64,000 bases of DNA, taken from Wolfiporia cocos (lineage: Eukaryota; Basidiomycota; Agaricomycetes; Polyporales; Phaeolaceae). Below the pieces are notes generated by a model, which made no database searches, was not told the DNA's origin, and saw nothing but the letters and a program-made list of their open reading frames with translations. Below, piece by piece: positions 25,016 to 34,443 of the stretch (the first letter of the stretch is position 1; the number at the start of each line of letters is the position of its first letter). The position numbers and the translations under genes are program-made. The DNA lies in contig JACCLO010000044.1 in the NCBI GenBank assembly GCA_029448655.1, forward strand, positions 28,915-92,914, given 5' to 3'.

Positions 25016-26115
25016 TGACACAGATGGCTCTGTGGGACTCACCAAGCCAGTATCCTTGCGATGAACTAAGGCGACTTAGGTGAGGAAGAGGTTATCAGAC
25101 GCTATAGGAGGTAGGAGGTTCTTCTACGGCGTACGCCGAGAAGAATAGAACTGAAGTTAAAGGGCGTCAAGCCCCTACTTATATACATGTTTTATGCGGA
25201 TGGCACGTGCTACTAACTAGTACTACCATTCCGGGTTATGTGGCTTTGCCAAGGGGCGAAGCGCTATCTTATCTGATGTTTAGTTACTCTATCTAGAATG
25301 GCCGTGGAAGGCCCTAATGGCCGACCCGATCGTAATAGAGGGATTATGTCTTTATTGTGTTGCTTAACGCGGGCGCAGCCCGGGTATAGGTGAAGCCGGT
25401 TGCCGGATACCTTGCGGCATAATGGCGATTGGCCGTGCTTCGTTGGATGACCAAGGCGGGATGCCGAGGTCGTTATGCTATTGGACCGTTAGGTACCGTA
25501 GCATATGATATGTCTGGACCGAAAGGTAACCGGGACATGTGTTGGTCTTAGCCGTGAGGCGAGGACCGGTATTTGGGCAACGCCGTGATGGCAGAAGCCC
25601 GGGACTTGGTGAATGCCAAGTCCGTGGGATGGCCGAGAAGGCCGAGCCTATAGCGATATTGCCTTGGTGCTAATATAGTACTATTTGGCCGTGTTGGCAT
25701 TATTATGCGAAGGCGTGGCGCGCCTGAGGTGCCATTGTGATCAAGGATCTTATGGCGGTGGGAAGCCGGGAAGGCCGACCCAATAGTACAAGGCCGCAAG
25801 GCGCTGTTTGTACATATGGACATTATTATGCGAGCGTGCCGCGCTCGGCCTATCATTATGATCTAAGATCTATGACGTGGCTGGTCTTGCTCTGACGGGC
25901 GAGACCTGTATGACGTATGCTGTAGTGTTGCTATTGGACGTGGTTGTACCGTAGCATTACGTAAGCTAGTCATGTGGTTGATAAGCCCAGTTAAGAGCTT
26001 GTCGTGGTGGCAATGGGAGTTAACCCGTAGATAACTTGTAGTTAGACGTATAAATCCCAGGTAAATTGCTATAATCATAGGAAAAATGCTGTAAGCCCCA
26101 GATAAATCTGTGACA
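25016..26115 (-). repeat. LTR 3 of tandem element (5' end copy, diverged)
   Basis: It has the same ends and layout as LTRs 1 and 2 but carries many substitutions throughout (for example around 25160-25250 and 25470-25540), while LTR 1 and LTR 2 are nearly the same. The palindrome between TATA and start is GGGC-TTGAC-GCCC here against GAGC-CAAGC-GCTC in LTR 2: arms changed together. Confidence 0.93.
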
Positions 26116-26119
26116 CCCG

Positions 26120-26202
26120 GAAAAATTCGAAGTATGGTCGGATCATCTGAACCTAACCTACTTCAAGACGGCTCAGAAGCTCACCAGGAGACAGGCAAGA
26201 TG
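26120..26202 (+). pseudogene. RNase H fragment of gypsy element 2
   Basis: It reads [19 protein letters not shown], then KLTRRQAR, matching the end of a gypsy RNase H domain, between the tandem element and the solo LTR at 26203. It joins in frame to EGHP on the left and to ALYLSRFNFSMHHKPG on the right once the insertions are removed. Confidence 0.88.
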
Positions 26203-27097
26203 TGACACAGATCTAACTGTGGGACTCACCGCCTAATCCACAAGTGTGAGGGGAATAAGCAGGCAAGCAGTCAGAAGGCGCAGAAGAGTGGTTAAGTTCT
26301 TCTAGGGCGCGCAGCGCCTAGAAGAATAGAACTAACGTCTAAAGGAGTTAAGCCCTATCTTATATACATGCTTATATTGATTACGTAAGTAAGGAGGTTG
26401 ACCTACCCTAAACGTGTTAGGTCATGCTTGCATAAGGCGATGGTTGTCAGTATGGGCGCCATCCGCTACATCATAATGACACATAAGGTTGTCATGGCAT
26501 AGGTGTCTACATGCGTACCGTGCTAGCCTGTAGGGCTTAGTCAGTAGGAGACAAGGGTTGGATCAGAAGATCCGCACATACATGATAACCGGGCCGGAGG
26601 CCTAGGTTCATAATGACATCATAATTGGAAATGATGAGGTCATGGAAGGTGCTAGACCAGAGGTCTAGAATAGCGATGCCATTATTGTGTAATGATGGTG
26701 TGCTATGGATTGGGCTGGGCTTGGAGGCCTGGACCAGTGATGTCATTATTTGTAATGATGACATAGGGATGACATCATAGTGATGTCATAGCCAGGGGCT
26801 AGACCATATGATGTCATGATGATATCATTATTTGTAATGATGGTATCATGGGTTAGAATAGACCATAGGTCTAGTCTTGTGACAGAGTGTCATGTAACAT
26901 GTCATGCTTGATGACTAGCGTGTAAGCGCCGTGTCATAGATGCTTAGTAGCGCGTAAGCACTCTTGGGCTTAGGTAATAACTGTTAGGTTACACCGGCAT
27001 GTCGGCTTGTACTGATAAGTACAGGATAACTCGTAGGTATGCGTAATAATACCGGATAAATGGCAATTAATTGCGGAAAAATGTCAGATCTGTGACA
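26203..27097 (-). repeat. solo LTR within RNase H of gypsy element 2
   Basis: Minus strand starts TGTCACAGATCTGAC and ends GTTAGATCTGTGTCA. Exact 5-bp target duplication AGATG (26198-26202, 27098-27102). Minus-strand TATA box GTATATAAG, then AGTTCTATTCTTCTAGG as in the LTR at 31768, with which it shares much of its start (CCATTTATCCGGTATT). Confidence 0.92.
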
Positions 27098-27102
27098 AGA
27101 TG

Positions 27103-27450
27103 GGCATTATATCTGTCAAGATTTAACTTCTCCATGCACCATAAACCAGGAAAAACCATGCTTACTGCAGACCCTCTGTCCAGGAGACCAGACCATGAAG
27201 AGGGGGTGGAACTCGACAATAGGAACAATATTCTGTTGAAACCGGAATTTTTTGTTAACTTTGCGCGAGAATTAGCCATCCTTGCGTTCGAGCCCCTCCA
27301 TCAGTTGGTAATCCCAGATGACGAACTCCAACGAGAAATACACAAAGCATTGCTAGACAACGAGGTAACCAAGGACTACAAAGGCCTATTGGAGTCAGGA
27401 CCTCACGAATTCGGCAAGTCTCTCAGAGACTGGAACTACGAGAATGGTCT
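27103..27450 (+). pseudogene. RNase H end and linker before integrase, gypsy element 2
   Basis: It encodes LYLSRFNFSMHHKPGKTM and ADPLSRRPDH, the classic end of gypsy RNase H, followed by a linker (KALLDNEVTKDYKGLLE) and the start of the integrase N-terminal region (WNYENGL). It is interrupted at 27450 by the mini LTR element. A homologue of the linker lies at 33748-33891 on the other strand. Confidence 0.9.
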
Positions 27451-28012
27451 TGTCACAAATTATTCCACTAATAGTTTGGACTCCCTCGCTATAGGACGCA
27501 CGCGCGGCGCTAGGCGTACGCCGCGCCTCTGCGCTGTAGCCACCTCCGGCGTCTCCCAGTTATTGCAGGTCACCTGGTCGTTTGGTTAGCGCTGTAGGGT
27601 AGCGCGCGCCTCAGGTACCGTCACATATGGTCACATTGTTACATGTCTCGTTACCTAGCACATGACCCATTAGATAGCGGTGCACAGACCACGTCTTTAG
27701 GGCGGTCTCGGTAGTATACACAAGCATGTATATAATACGACGAGATGCGGGCTTACACCCCATCTCTCAGATTCTCGACAATGGTGTATCACCCTTTCTC
27801 GCTTATAGCTGTGTGATCTCCTGGCCCGGGGCCCGTATCTCTCCTACCTTGTCTGTGAGGTTATCAGCTATGTCGGCGTACACTAGGAATGCGGGGATGC
27901 CCCATCCATGTAGCCTCTGCGCTCACCTCTGGTTGGTGCCTTATGGCCTCGATTGTAGGCCTGTATGGATCCCCCTGAGCCCAGGGGTCGCACAGACAGT
28001 GAGTCTGTGACA
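27451..28012 (+). repeat. 5' LTR of mini element
   Basis: Starts TGTCACAAATTATTCC, ends GTGAGTCTGTGACA. TATA box TGTATATAATA (about 27727-27737), palindrome GAGATG..CATCTC (27742-27766) with CTTACA loop, predicted start within the second arm. Confidence 0.94.
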
Positions 28013-28013
28013 T

Positions 28014-28025
28014 AATCTGAGAGAT
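28014..28025 (+). promoter_or_regulatory. self-priming primer binding site of mini element
   Basis: AATCTGAGAGAT is complementary over 12 of 12 bases to 27762-27773, about 30 bp downstream of the TATA box, where transcription should start. This is how Tf1/sushi-type elements prime reverse transcription from their own mRNA 5' end. Match is seen; mechanism is inferred. Confidence 0.8.
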
Positions 28026-28774
28026 ATCTTACCTCCCCTCCGGCGCCACCTGCGCTGGGGCCGAGGGTTCTCCACGTACAGGGTGCCATGGCAACGCGGC
28101 GGGGCAGCCTCTGGTAGAAGCACCAGAGGTCCGTAGTCTTACGAGCCCCCACGAAGCGTTACACCAGGCGAAGTACCCGTGCGGAGTGAGCAAGCAAGAC
28201 CGCCCCCTTTCGAACGCAAGGTAGAAGGGGTCGACCGACGTAAGCCCCGTTTGAGGACCCGCCGCCGTCACCCCTGCAAAGGGAATGCGCGCGCGTGTGG
28301 AGGTCTAGGGCAGTCCGGCCACTTACCCCTGGGCGGCAGGGTATCACCAAGAACTGATGATCAGTGGGTATGCGAAGGGTACCCGCAAGGGTACCCAACC
28401 CCACACCGACGATCACGAAGGTCAGAAAGCAATCCTCGACGACCGACTACTTCTCCGACAAAACCAACCACATACCCCGAGGTCGGTGCGCCACGCTCCA
28501 TCTATGTCGGCGTCAGTCCTAGGAGGCGGAATGAACAAGCATTACCATCAACCTCCGATGGGCCCGCTCACCTCTGGAGGGCCTCGTTCACTCACGTTGC
28601 GGGATGGGGGGACGTTTTCTTCACTCCTCCACCGGCGGACGGACCGTGCACACGGACGCTCCCCACCTTACGTTGCAAAGGATGGGCCGTGTGTCAAACA
28701 AGCAACCAAGGATGCGAGGGTCGTAGGAAGATAGGTAGAACGTCAGGGACGACGTTTTTCGAGAGGGGGGGTAA

Positions 28775-29339
28775 TGTCACAACTTATTCCACTATGCAGT
28801 TTGGACTCCCTCGCTATAGGACGCACGCGCGGCGCTAGGCGTACGCCGCGTCCTCTGCGCTGTAGCCACCTCCGGCGTCTCCCAGTTATTGCAGGTCACC
28901 TGGTCGTTTGGTTAGCGCTGTAGGGTAGCGCGCGCCTCAGGTACCGTCACATATGGTCACATTGTTACATGTCTCGTTACCTAGCACATGACCCATTAGA
29001 TAGCGGTGCACAGACCACGTCTTTAGGGCGGTCTCGGTAGTATACACAAGCATGTATATAATACGACGAGATGTGGGCTTACACCCCATCTCTCAGATTC
29101 TCGACAATGGTGTATCACCCTTTCTCGCTTATAGCTGTGTGATCTCCTGGCCCGGGGCCCGTATCTCTCCTACCTTGTCTGTGAGGGTTATCAGCTATGT
29201 CGGCGTACACTAGGAATGCGGGGATGCCCCATCCATGTAGCCTCTGCGCTCACCTCTGGTTGGTGCCTTATGGCCTCGATTGTAGGCCTGTATGGATCCC
29301 CCTGAGCCCAGGGGTCGCACAGACAGTGAGTCTGTGTCA
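28775..29339 (+). repeat. 3' LTR of mini element
   Basis: Starts TGTCACAACTTATTCC, ends GTGAGTCTGTGTCA. Differs from the 5' LTR by only a few bases, suggesting recent insertion relative to the host element. Confidence 0.94.
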
Positions 29340-29344
29340 GGTCT

Positions 29345-30671
29345 ACTCTTGTACCATAACAAGATCTACGTTCCCAAGGCACCAGAAGAGCTTAGAAATA
29401 AGGTCTTACAATTACACCATGACCACCCTACTGCAGGGCATATGGGGAGATGGAAGACATACAAACTCATCTCACGTAATTACTGGTGGCCAGGACTAAC
29501 CAACTCGGTAAAGAAATACATACAGGAATGCGACACATGCCAGCAAATGAAGAATCGCCCGCAAAAGCCATATGGACCCCTGATACCTAACGAAGTACCA
29601 GAAGCCCCATGGGAGATAATAACCATGGATTTCATTATGTACCTACCCAAGTCGAAGATAGACAACAAGGTGTATGACGGAATCATGGTTGTAGTCAATT
29701 GCTTGACCAAGCGAGCATGCTTCTTCCCCATCTCCAGCAAATTCGGAACAAAGGATCCCGTAAGAGTCCTATACAGAAGGTTTTACCCAATACATGGGCT
29801 ACCTAAACGTATCATTTCCGATCACGGAGTGCAGTTTGCATCCAAACTATTCGGCGAATGGTGTAAACTGCTAGGGATAGAACATGCCATGACTATGGCA
29901 TATCACCCACAGGCAGATGGACAGATGGAAAGAATGAATCAGACACTTGAACAATACCTCAGATGCTATGTAAACTCGTATTGCAAAGACAATTGGTCTC
30001 AATTCCTGCCTACGGCGGAATTTGCATACAACAACGCAGCGTCAGAGACTACCAAGATGTCACCATTCTACGTCGAGTTGGGAAGGCACCCAAAGGCTGG
30101 GCCAGCAGATTTAGCTATTCAGGCAAAAGCAGACCTTAATGAAATTGCAACCGATCGTTGGAACGCTCAGGAGCAAGCCAAAGCCGCAATGCAGTTAGCA
30201 GCTGACAGTATGAAGTGGTATTACAATCAATCGATCCAGAAAGTACCCTTCAAGGTTGGAGACAAGGTTATGATAGACGTAAGGGATTACCAAACATCCG
30301 AAAGAAGTTTGGCCCCCAGGTACATCGGCCCGTTCAAAATAGTCGAACAACTGTCACCCGTGACTTTCAGACTACACATGGATGGCCAATACCGAGCCTA
30401 TCACCCGGTCTTCCATGCGTCAAAGCTAACACCATATACCGGCAAGGAAGAAGCTCCAGAACCAGATAAGTCAGGAGAATACGAAGTGGAGCAAATACTC
30501 AACCACAGATTCACACCCTCAGGAAAACTACAATTCCTGGTGCGATGGTTAGGGTACTCCATGGGAGAAGACACATGGGAATATGAAGATGACTTCGTCA
30601 ACACTAAGGAGTTGGTAGACGAATACAAGGCAGAACATGCCCTTAACGCACATACCGCTCCGCGAAGATGA
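29345..30671 (+). CDS. integrase with chromodomain, gypsy element 2
   Basis: Integrase inserts the cDNA into the genome. The N-terminal HHCC finger reads HHDHPTAGH and CDTCQQMK. The DDE core is TMDFIMYLP, SDHGVQFASK and E in QADGQMERMNQ. A C-terminal chromodomain reads EYEVEQILNHR, QFLVRWLGYS and DTWEYEDDF, typical of chromoviruses, which use it to target histone marks. The usual SDRG..QF is SDHG here. The frame stops at TGA 30669-30671 and continues in the same frame as dUTPase. Strictly it is part of the broken pol, joined upstream through the insertion at 27450. Confidence 0.92.
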
Positions 30672-31403
30672 CACACCCACAATATTCAAGTATTCGAACC
30701 AGATGACAACCCAGACTGGAAAGTTGGGGATTGTTATCTATGGCCAGATGATTGGCCACTGCAGAGAGGTGAATTTACTCCGGAAGAATGCAAGAAAGTA
30801 CGGAAGTGGTTAGTACGGGACAAATTCGGCAACTCCGTAGAAGAAGGCACTTGCTTCAACGAATATCTCGAATTCGCAGTAGGACCCCAGGGCACATATC
30901 CAGAAAGAGGCACTGAACATGCCACCGGATTTGACATCTACTCAGCCGAAGCTACCAGGATAAACCCTCACACCACCATGCTCGTGAAAACAGACCTAAG
31001 AATCCTATTCCCTTATGGATTCAGCGGCAAACTGGAGACACATTCTAGCATGGCGAAGAAGGGCATACAGGTACAAGGCAGAGTCATAGACTGGGATTAC
31101 TGTGGAGAAGTGATAGTCATGCTCTACAACTTCACCGGATATCCATACATGGTTAACCATAGGGACAAGATAGCACAATTACTTCTGCAACCTGTCCCTC
31201 AACCAGAAATCCACCATAGTACAACCTACATGTACAATCAACAATACTTGAAGGACACAGCTCGTGGTGACAAAGGCTTTGGTCATACTGGTAGACACTT
31301 GGGAGAAGTCAAAATACTCCCTCATGACTATGAGGATTGGGACCGCCTGATGGAGCCCTCAGCGAGCAAGTGGCAAGATGTCGAACCACCGATCACCGAG
31401 TAA
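30672..31403 (+). CDS. C-terminal dUTPase-like domain of gypsy element 2
   Basis: It lies in the same frame as the chromodomain, behind a single TGA. A dUTPase hydrolyses dUTP and limits uracil in cDNA. Motif 1 is ATGFDIYSAE, motif 3 GRVIDWDYCGE, motif 4 DKIAQLLLQP and motif 5 RGDKGFGHTG. Motif 2, normally GR-x2-PRSG, is only HSSMAKKG here, so activity is doubtful. A 75-residue spacer (GDCYLWPDDWPLQRGEFT) precedes it. A true dUTPase pre-dating decay, or a structural derivative, are both possible. Confidence 0.82.
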   Translation, partial: HTHNIQVFEPDDNPDWKVGDCYLWPDDWPLQRGEFTPEECKKVRKWLVRDKFGNSVEEGTCFNEYLEFAVGPQGTYPERGTEHATGFDIYSAEATRINPHTTMLVKTDLRILFPYGFSGKLETHSSMAKKGIQVQGRVIDWDYCGEVIVMLYNFTGYPYMVNHRDKIAQLLLQPVPQPEIHHSTTYMYNQQYLKDTARGDKGFGHTGRHLGEVKILPHDYEDWDRLMEPSASKWQDVEPPITE

Positions 31404-31439
31404 CCTTTGCAGGGACCGCAAATCTTGAAGAGGGGGTAA

Positions 31440-32827
31440 TGTCACAAATTTTCCTATATTTTTCCCTATTTTTCCTAGACTTGTAGTCCAGTTTGTAGCA
31501 TAGTTAGCGTAGCACGGATACTTGTAGATCACGTGACCCAGTAGAACTAGATGCCGACGGAACCTTCTAGCAGGTTCCATCCCATTCCACAGATATCACA
31601 TGTTAATGCTCATATGTGTGACCGCTGACTCATTACACTTGTAGAGTCACCTGCCATCTGACTCATTCATAGTCATAGCGCATACGTTATCACTTACGGT
31701 CACATGCAACCTGACTCATACCATAGTACCGTAGGTCCTAGTAGTATTAGGGGTCTTGTATTGCATGTGTCACAGTATTATCTAAACGCCCTATTTTTCC
31801 GCTATCCGTAGCCATTTATCCGGTATTTATACGCATAACTACGAGTTATCCAGTACTTATCCCATACGGCTATAACCTTACGGTTATTATTGCCCTTACG
31901 GCTTCTCAACGTACGCTTATGCGCTACTAAGCTAGAATGACACAGCGCTTACACGCTAGTCATGCCCCATGACACGTCCGGCTTGCAACCGTACCACGTC
32001 ATAACCTACGTCATGGACTAGACCTACGGTCTTGTCCAGACTATGATATCATCATGATGTCACCACCATCATATGTCTAGGTCCCGACCTATGTATAGAC
32101 ACATGGCACCATACTGGCATCATACCCTCGTCATCAGTCTAGCCCTCGGGCTTACGACCAATGGCACTAATGGCTCGGCGCTCCGCCTTAGTCATTCCCC
32201 GGGATACAGCCTATGGCAGTTACCCCTCAAGACTCGGCCTTCGGCCTTGTCGTCATACTGGTCTCAACCGCCCCCATGTGAATGTCTACAGGTAATATGA
32301 TAGGTTCGCCATTACCGGCTTACCACGGTCTATTTCTAGCACAATCACACATCTATGCCTTATGCCGATACCGTACCAGTATCACATGCTAACCCTTCTA
32401 TTCGTAGATGGATCTTCCTTCCGTTGATGGTTACTCAGCCACAACGCCATACTAGGTACATACTGTATAGTAGTACCAAACATGTATATAAGATAGGGAC
32501 TAAGCGTCCTATACGTCTTAGTTCTATTCTTCTAGGCTATGCGCCTAAGAATCCTCTCACTTAGCTGCACTAGAATAGTCTACCTTACCTCCCTCCCCAC
32601 TGGAGGATAAGTGGTGAGTCCCACAGACTGTTCTGTGTCAGCATGTATATATACTGGAACAGTCTGAGCGTTACAACTCAGTTCTGTTCTCCTCGATATT
32701 GAGCTACTGCCTAACAAGCAACCTCATCGCTCATACACTTTTACTTGCTATCTCTTCTTGTGTGTGTATACCTCTAAGCCGCCCTCAAGAAACACTATTA
32801 GTGAGTATTAGGTTTGGGTTTGTGTCA
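31440..32827 (+). repeat. 3' LTR of gypsy element 2, split by a nested LTR
   Basis: Starts TGTCACAAATTTTCC after a purine tract and ends TTTGGGTTTGTGTCA at 32827. A nested LTR occupies 31768-32640, leaving about 510 bp. The part after the insertion begins with the TATA box (GTATATATAC) and the palindrome at 32664-32681. Confidence 0.88.
31768..32640 (+). repeat. solo LTR nested in the 3' LTR of gypsy element 2
   Basis: Starts TGTCACAGTATTATC and ends CAGACTGTTCTGTGTCA. Exact 5-bp target duplication GCATG (31763-31767, 32641-32645). It has its own TATA box (ATGTATATAAG near 32480) and start region AGTTCTATTCTTCTAGG. Insertion fell directly upstream of the host LTR's TATA box. Confidence 0.93.
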
Positions 32828-33272
32828 CCGTGATCCGTGATCGGGATTGGGTTGCCAGCCAATAGCAGTAAAGCCTGTTGGCTATACTTAGCTATGGTGC
32901 CATAGTTGCATGAGCATGGTGTGCTCATGATGTCATAGGCAGTGTGCCTTGATGATGTAGTGGTCTAGCTAGACTGGCTAGACTGGGTGACGTAGTGGTG
33001 ACGTGTCTGTCATGGTGACATATGTCGTGACTTGCTTCTGGTGTTATCCATGTGGATTGATAGGCCGCGTGGTTGATAGAAGAGCTTGACTAATAGTCTA
33101 TGACTAGCGTGTCGCATGTGTCGTATCAGCTTAATAGTGTGTAAGTACCTTGTGTAAGTGATAAGGGTTGGCAATGGGATAAGTCCCTGATAACTGATAG
33201 GTAGACGTATAAATCCTAGAATAATTGCTATAAATAGCAGAAAAATGGCCATGTCCTGTAAATACTGTGACA
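32828..33272 (-). repeat. minus-strand LTR fragment
   Basis: The minus strand begins TGTCACAGTATTTACAGG at 33272 and contains ATTTATACGTCTACC-type text shared with the LTRs of the tandem element. The other end is not clear; the left border is set by the end of the 3' LTR of element 2. Confidence 0.6.
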
Positions 33273-33307
33273 TGGCACAGACTAGTCAGTCTTAATGATG
33301 CAGCAAG

Positions 33308-33747
33308 TGTCACAGATTTTGGGTCCCCTTCAGTAATCAAACCAAGGCACTAGTGGTACTGAAGTCACATGATGGTTTGGCCCTCATCAGGTAGTATAGC
33401 GGTATAACATCTAGCATAGCGTGGCACCCTAGAGGCACATGACTTGCTTACATATACAGAGGCTGTGTAGATAGTGCATGGACCCTTACGTTAGGGTAGG
33501 CCCTAAGGCCCACCTGCGCTCATCCTCATGTATATATAGTATGTCGTCTGAGGCTTACACCTCAGACTTGTCAATCTCGTTGTTGGGGGCGTTTCCCCTC
33601 TTAGCTGGCATTCTTAGTCTTGCTGGTCTTGTGTGCCCACCTCGCCTCGCTATGGCCCCAAGGCCCCTTAGCAACTAGGTGTTGTACTCTACCTATTCGG
33701 TATTGGGGGTATATTAGATGGTAGTGAGCCTATGCCACTTTGTGACA
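33308..33747 (+). repeat. LTR (solo), borders by motif
   Basis: Starts TGTCACAGATTTTGG; TATA box GTATATATAG near 33530; palindrome TCTGAGGCTTACACCTCAGA (33547-33566); ends CACTTTGTGACA. Flanks GCAAG and AGCTC do not match. Confidence 0.65.
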
Positions 33748-33891
33748 AGCTCCTTGTAATCCTTAGTGACCTTGTTGTCTAGCAATGCTTTACAAATCTC
33801 TCGGAGTATCGGTTCATCCAATTCTGGCACCACATGGGAGGTATCAAGAGCCATTGCCATGAACTCTCGCTCGAAAAATTCTGTCACAAAT
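33748..33891 (-). pseudogene. pol linker fragment of a gypsy element
   Basis: The minus strand reads EFFEREFMAMALDTS and CKALLDNKVTKDYKEL, homologous to the RNase H-integrase linker of element 2 (KALLDNEVTKDYKGL at about 27340-27390). It is a short relic pinned between two LTR-like repeats. Confidence 0.8.
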
Positions 33892-34130
33892 CTAGGTCAC
33901 GCTAGATACTAGGACGTTATGGAGCAGTAACTAGGGTATATTCCCCCTAAGGTGGTGACCTGAATACAATAGGCACCAAGCATGGGAATATGAACTGCAG
34001 ATATAGCCGGACCCTTGATAACAGCCAAGCTGTTATCATAGCCCTTTTGGGGGAGTGGCTATATTGCCACTCATGAGCACATTGCATTGGGTCCATGGTG
34101 CGTCTTGTGATATCAGTCCTGCACTTCCAT
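33892..34130 (+). repeat. degraded miniature LTR, relative of 11846-12777
   Basis: Starts TGTCACAAATCTAGG. It matches the minus strand of the 254-bp repeat in blocks (GGGAATATGAACTGCAGATA, AGCCCTTTTGGGGGAGTGGC, GTCTTGTGATA). The right border is uncertain. The following 300 bp to 34443 hold nothing I recognise. Confidence 0.65.
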
Positions 34131-34443
34131 AATTGACATCCAATGTGCTGCTTGACATGCTCACCACACTTGGCATGCCAAACCAGTACTCACACCTGAT
34201 TGGCTAGTGTACATCATCAGGTGATAAGTTAGTTGTAGTAATTGGCACAAGATTGACAACAGAAAGTGTGCCCAGCGTCTGCAGACAATTCTCCTTCAGT
34301 GATGGGGGTAGCAGAACAGTGTTGAACTTTGGCACCTTGAGCTTCTCCATTCCCACACCTGGCCTGTGTCAACCATTGCATCTCTGGGGATTTGCATACT
34401 CAGCCTCACTCTCATTCTCATACACATTCAATGAGGGCTTGTG

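Larger units (their letters stand above)
15107..26115 (-). mobile_element. tandem LTR element: LTR-internal-LTR-internal-LTR, non-coding (LARD-like)
   Basis: Three LTRs (15107-16196, 20062-21155, 25016-26115) alternate with two nearly identical internal regions (16197-20061, 21156-25015). The whole block is flanked by CCCG (15103-15106, 26116-26119), and removing it restores the RNase H frame ([10 protein letters not shown]). Orientation is minus: each internal region starts next to an LTR with a self-priming binding site and ends at a purine tract (AAAGCGGGGGTAA) before TGTCACAGAT. No gag or pol is found in the 3.86-kb internal regions, so it depends on another element. The arrangement suggests unequal recombination between LTRs. 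Confidence 0.92.
27451..29339 (+). mobile_element. mini LTR retroelement with two LTRs and 762-bp internal region
   Basis: LTRs at 27451-28012 and 28775-29339 are almost identical. Exact 5-bp target duplication GGTCT (27446-27450, 29340-29344). Next to LTR 1 is a primer site (AATCTGAGAGAT, 28014-28025) that is the reverse complement of ATCTCTCAGATT in the LTR (27762-27773). A purine tract GAGAGGGGGGGTAA precedes LTR 2. The internal region (28013-28774) has ORFs up to 219 codons, but none resembles gag or pol, so the element is non-autonomous. Confidence 0.94.
12778..32827 (+). mobile_element. Ty3/gypsy LTR retrotransposon 2 (C-terminal dUTPase), broken by nested insertions
   Basis: Coding pieces in one orientation are gag remnant (12778-13165), protease (13166-14104), RT/RNase H (14105-15106), RNase H fragments (26120-26202, 27103-27450), integrase-chromodomain (29345-30671), dUTPase (30672-31403) and a 3' LTR (31440-32827). 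Deleting the nested elements with one copy of each target duplication joins these pieces in frame at the three pol junctions. A purine tract (GAAGAGGGGGTAA) precedes the 3' LTR. The 5' LTR and most of gag are absent; the left end meets the miniature LTR element. Confidence 0.9.

Noticed and set aside
15107..26115. Repeats with regular spacing as a CRISPR-like or satellite array
   Set aside because: Only three 1.1-kb repeats with LTR ends, purine tracts and flanking duplication; this is an LTR tandem.
28179..28838. 219-codon ORF in the mini element as a retroelement protein
   Set aside because: No gag, pol or zinc-knuckle motif, Arg/Pro-rich composition, and it runs into the LTR; likely a GC-rich chance ORF.
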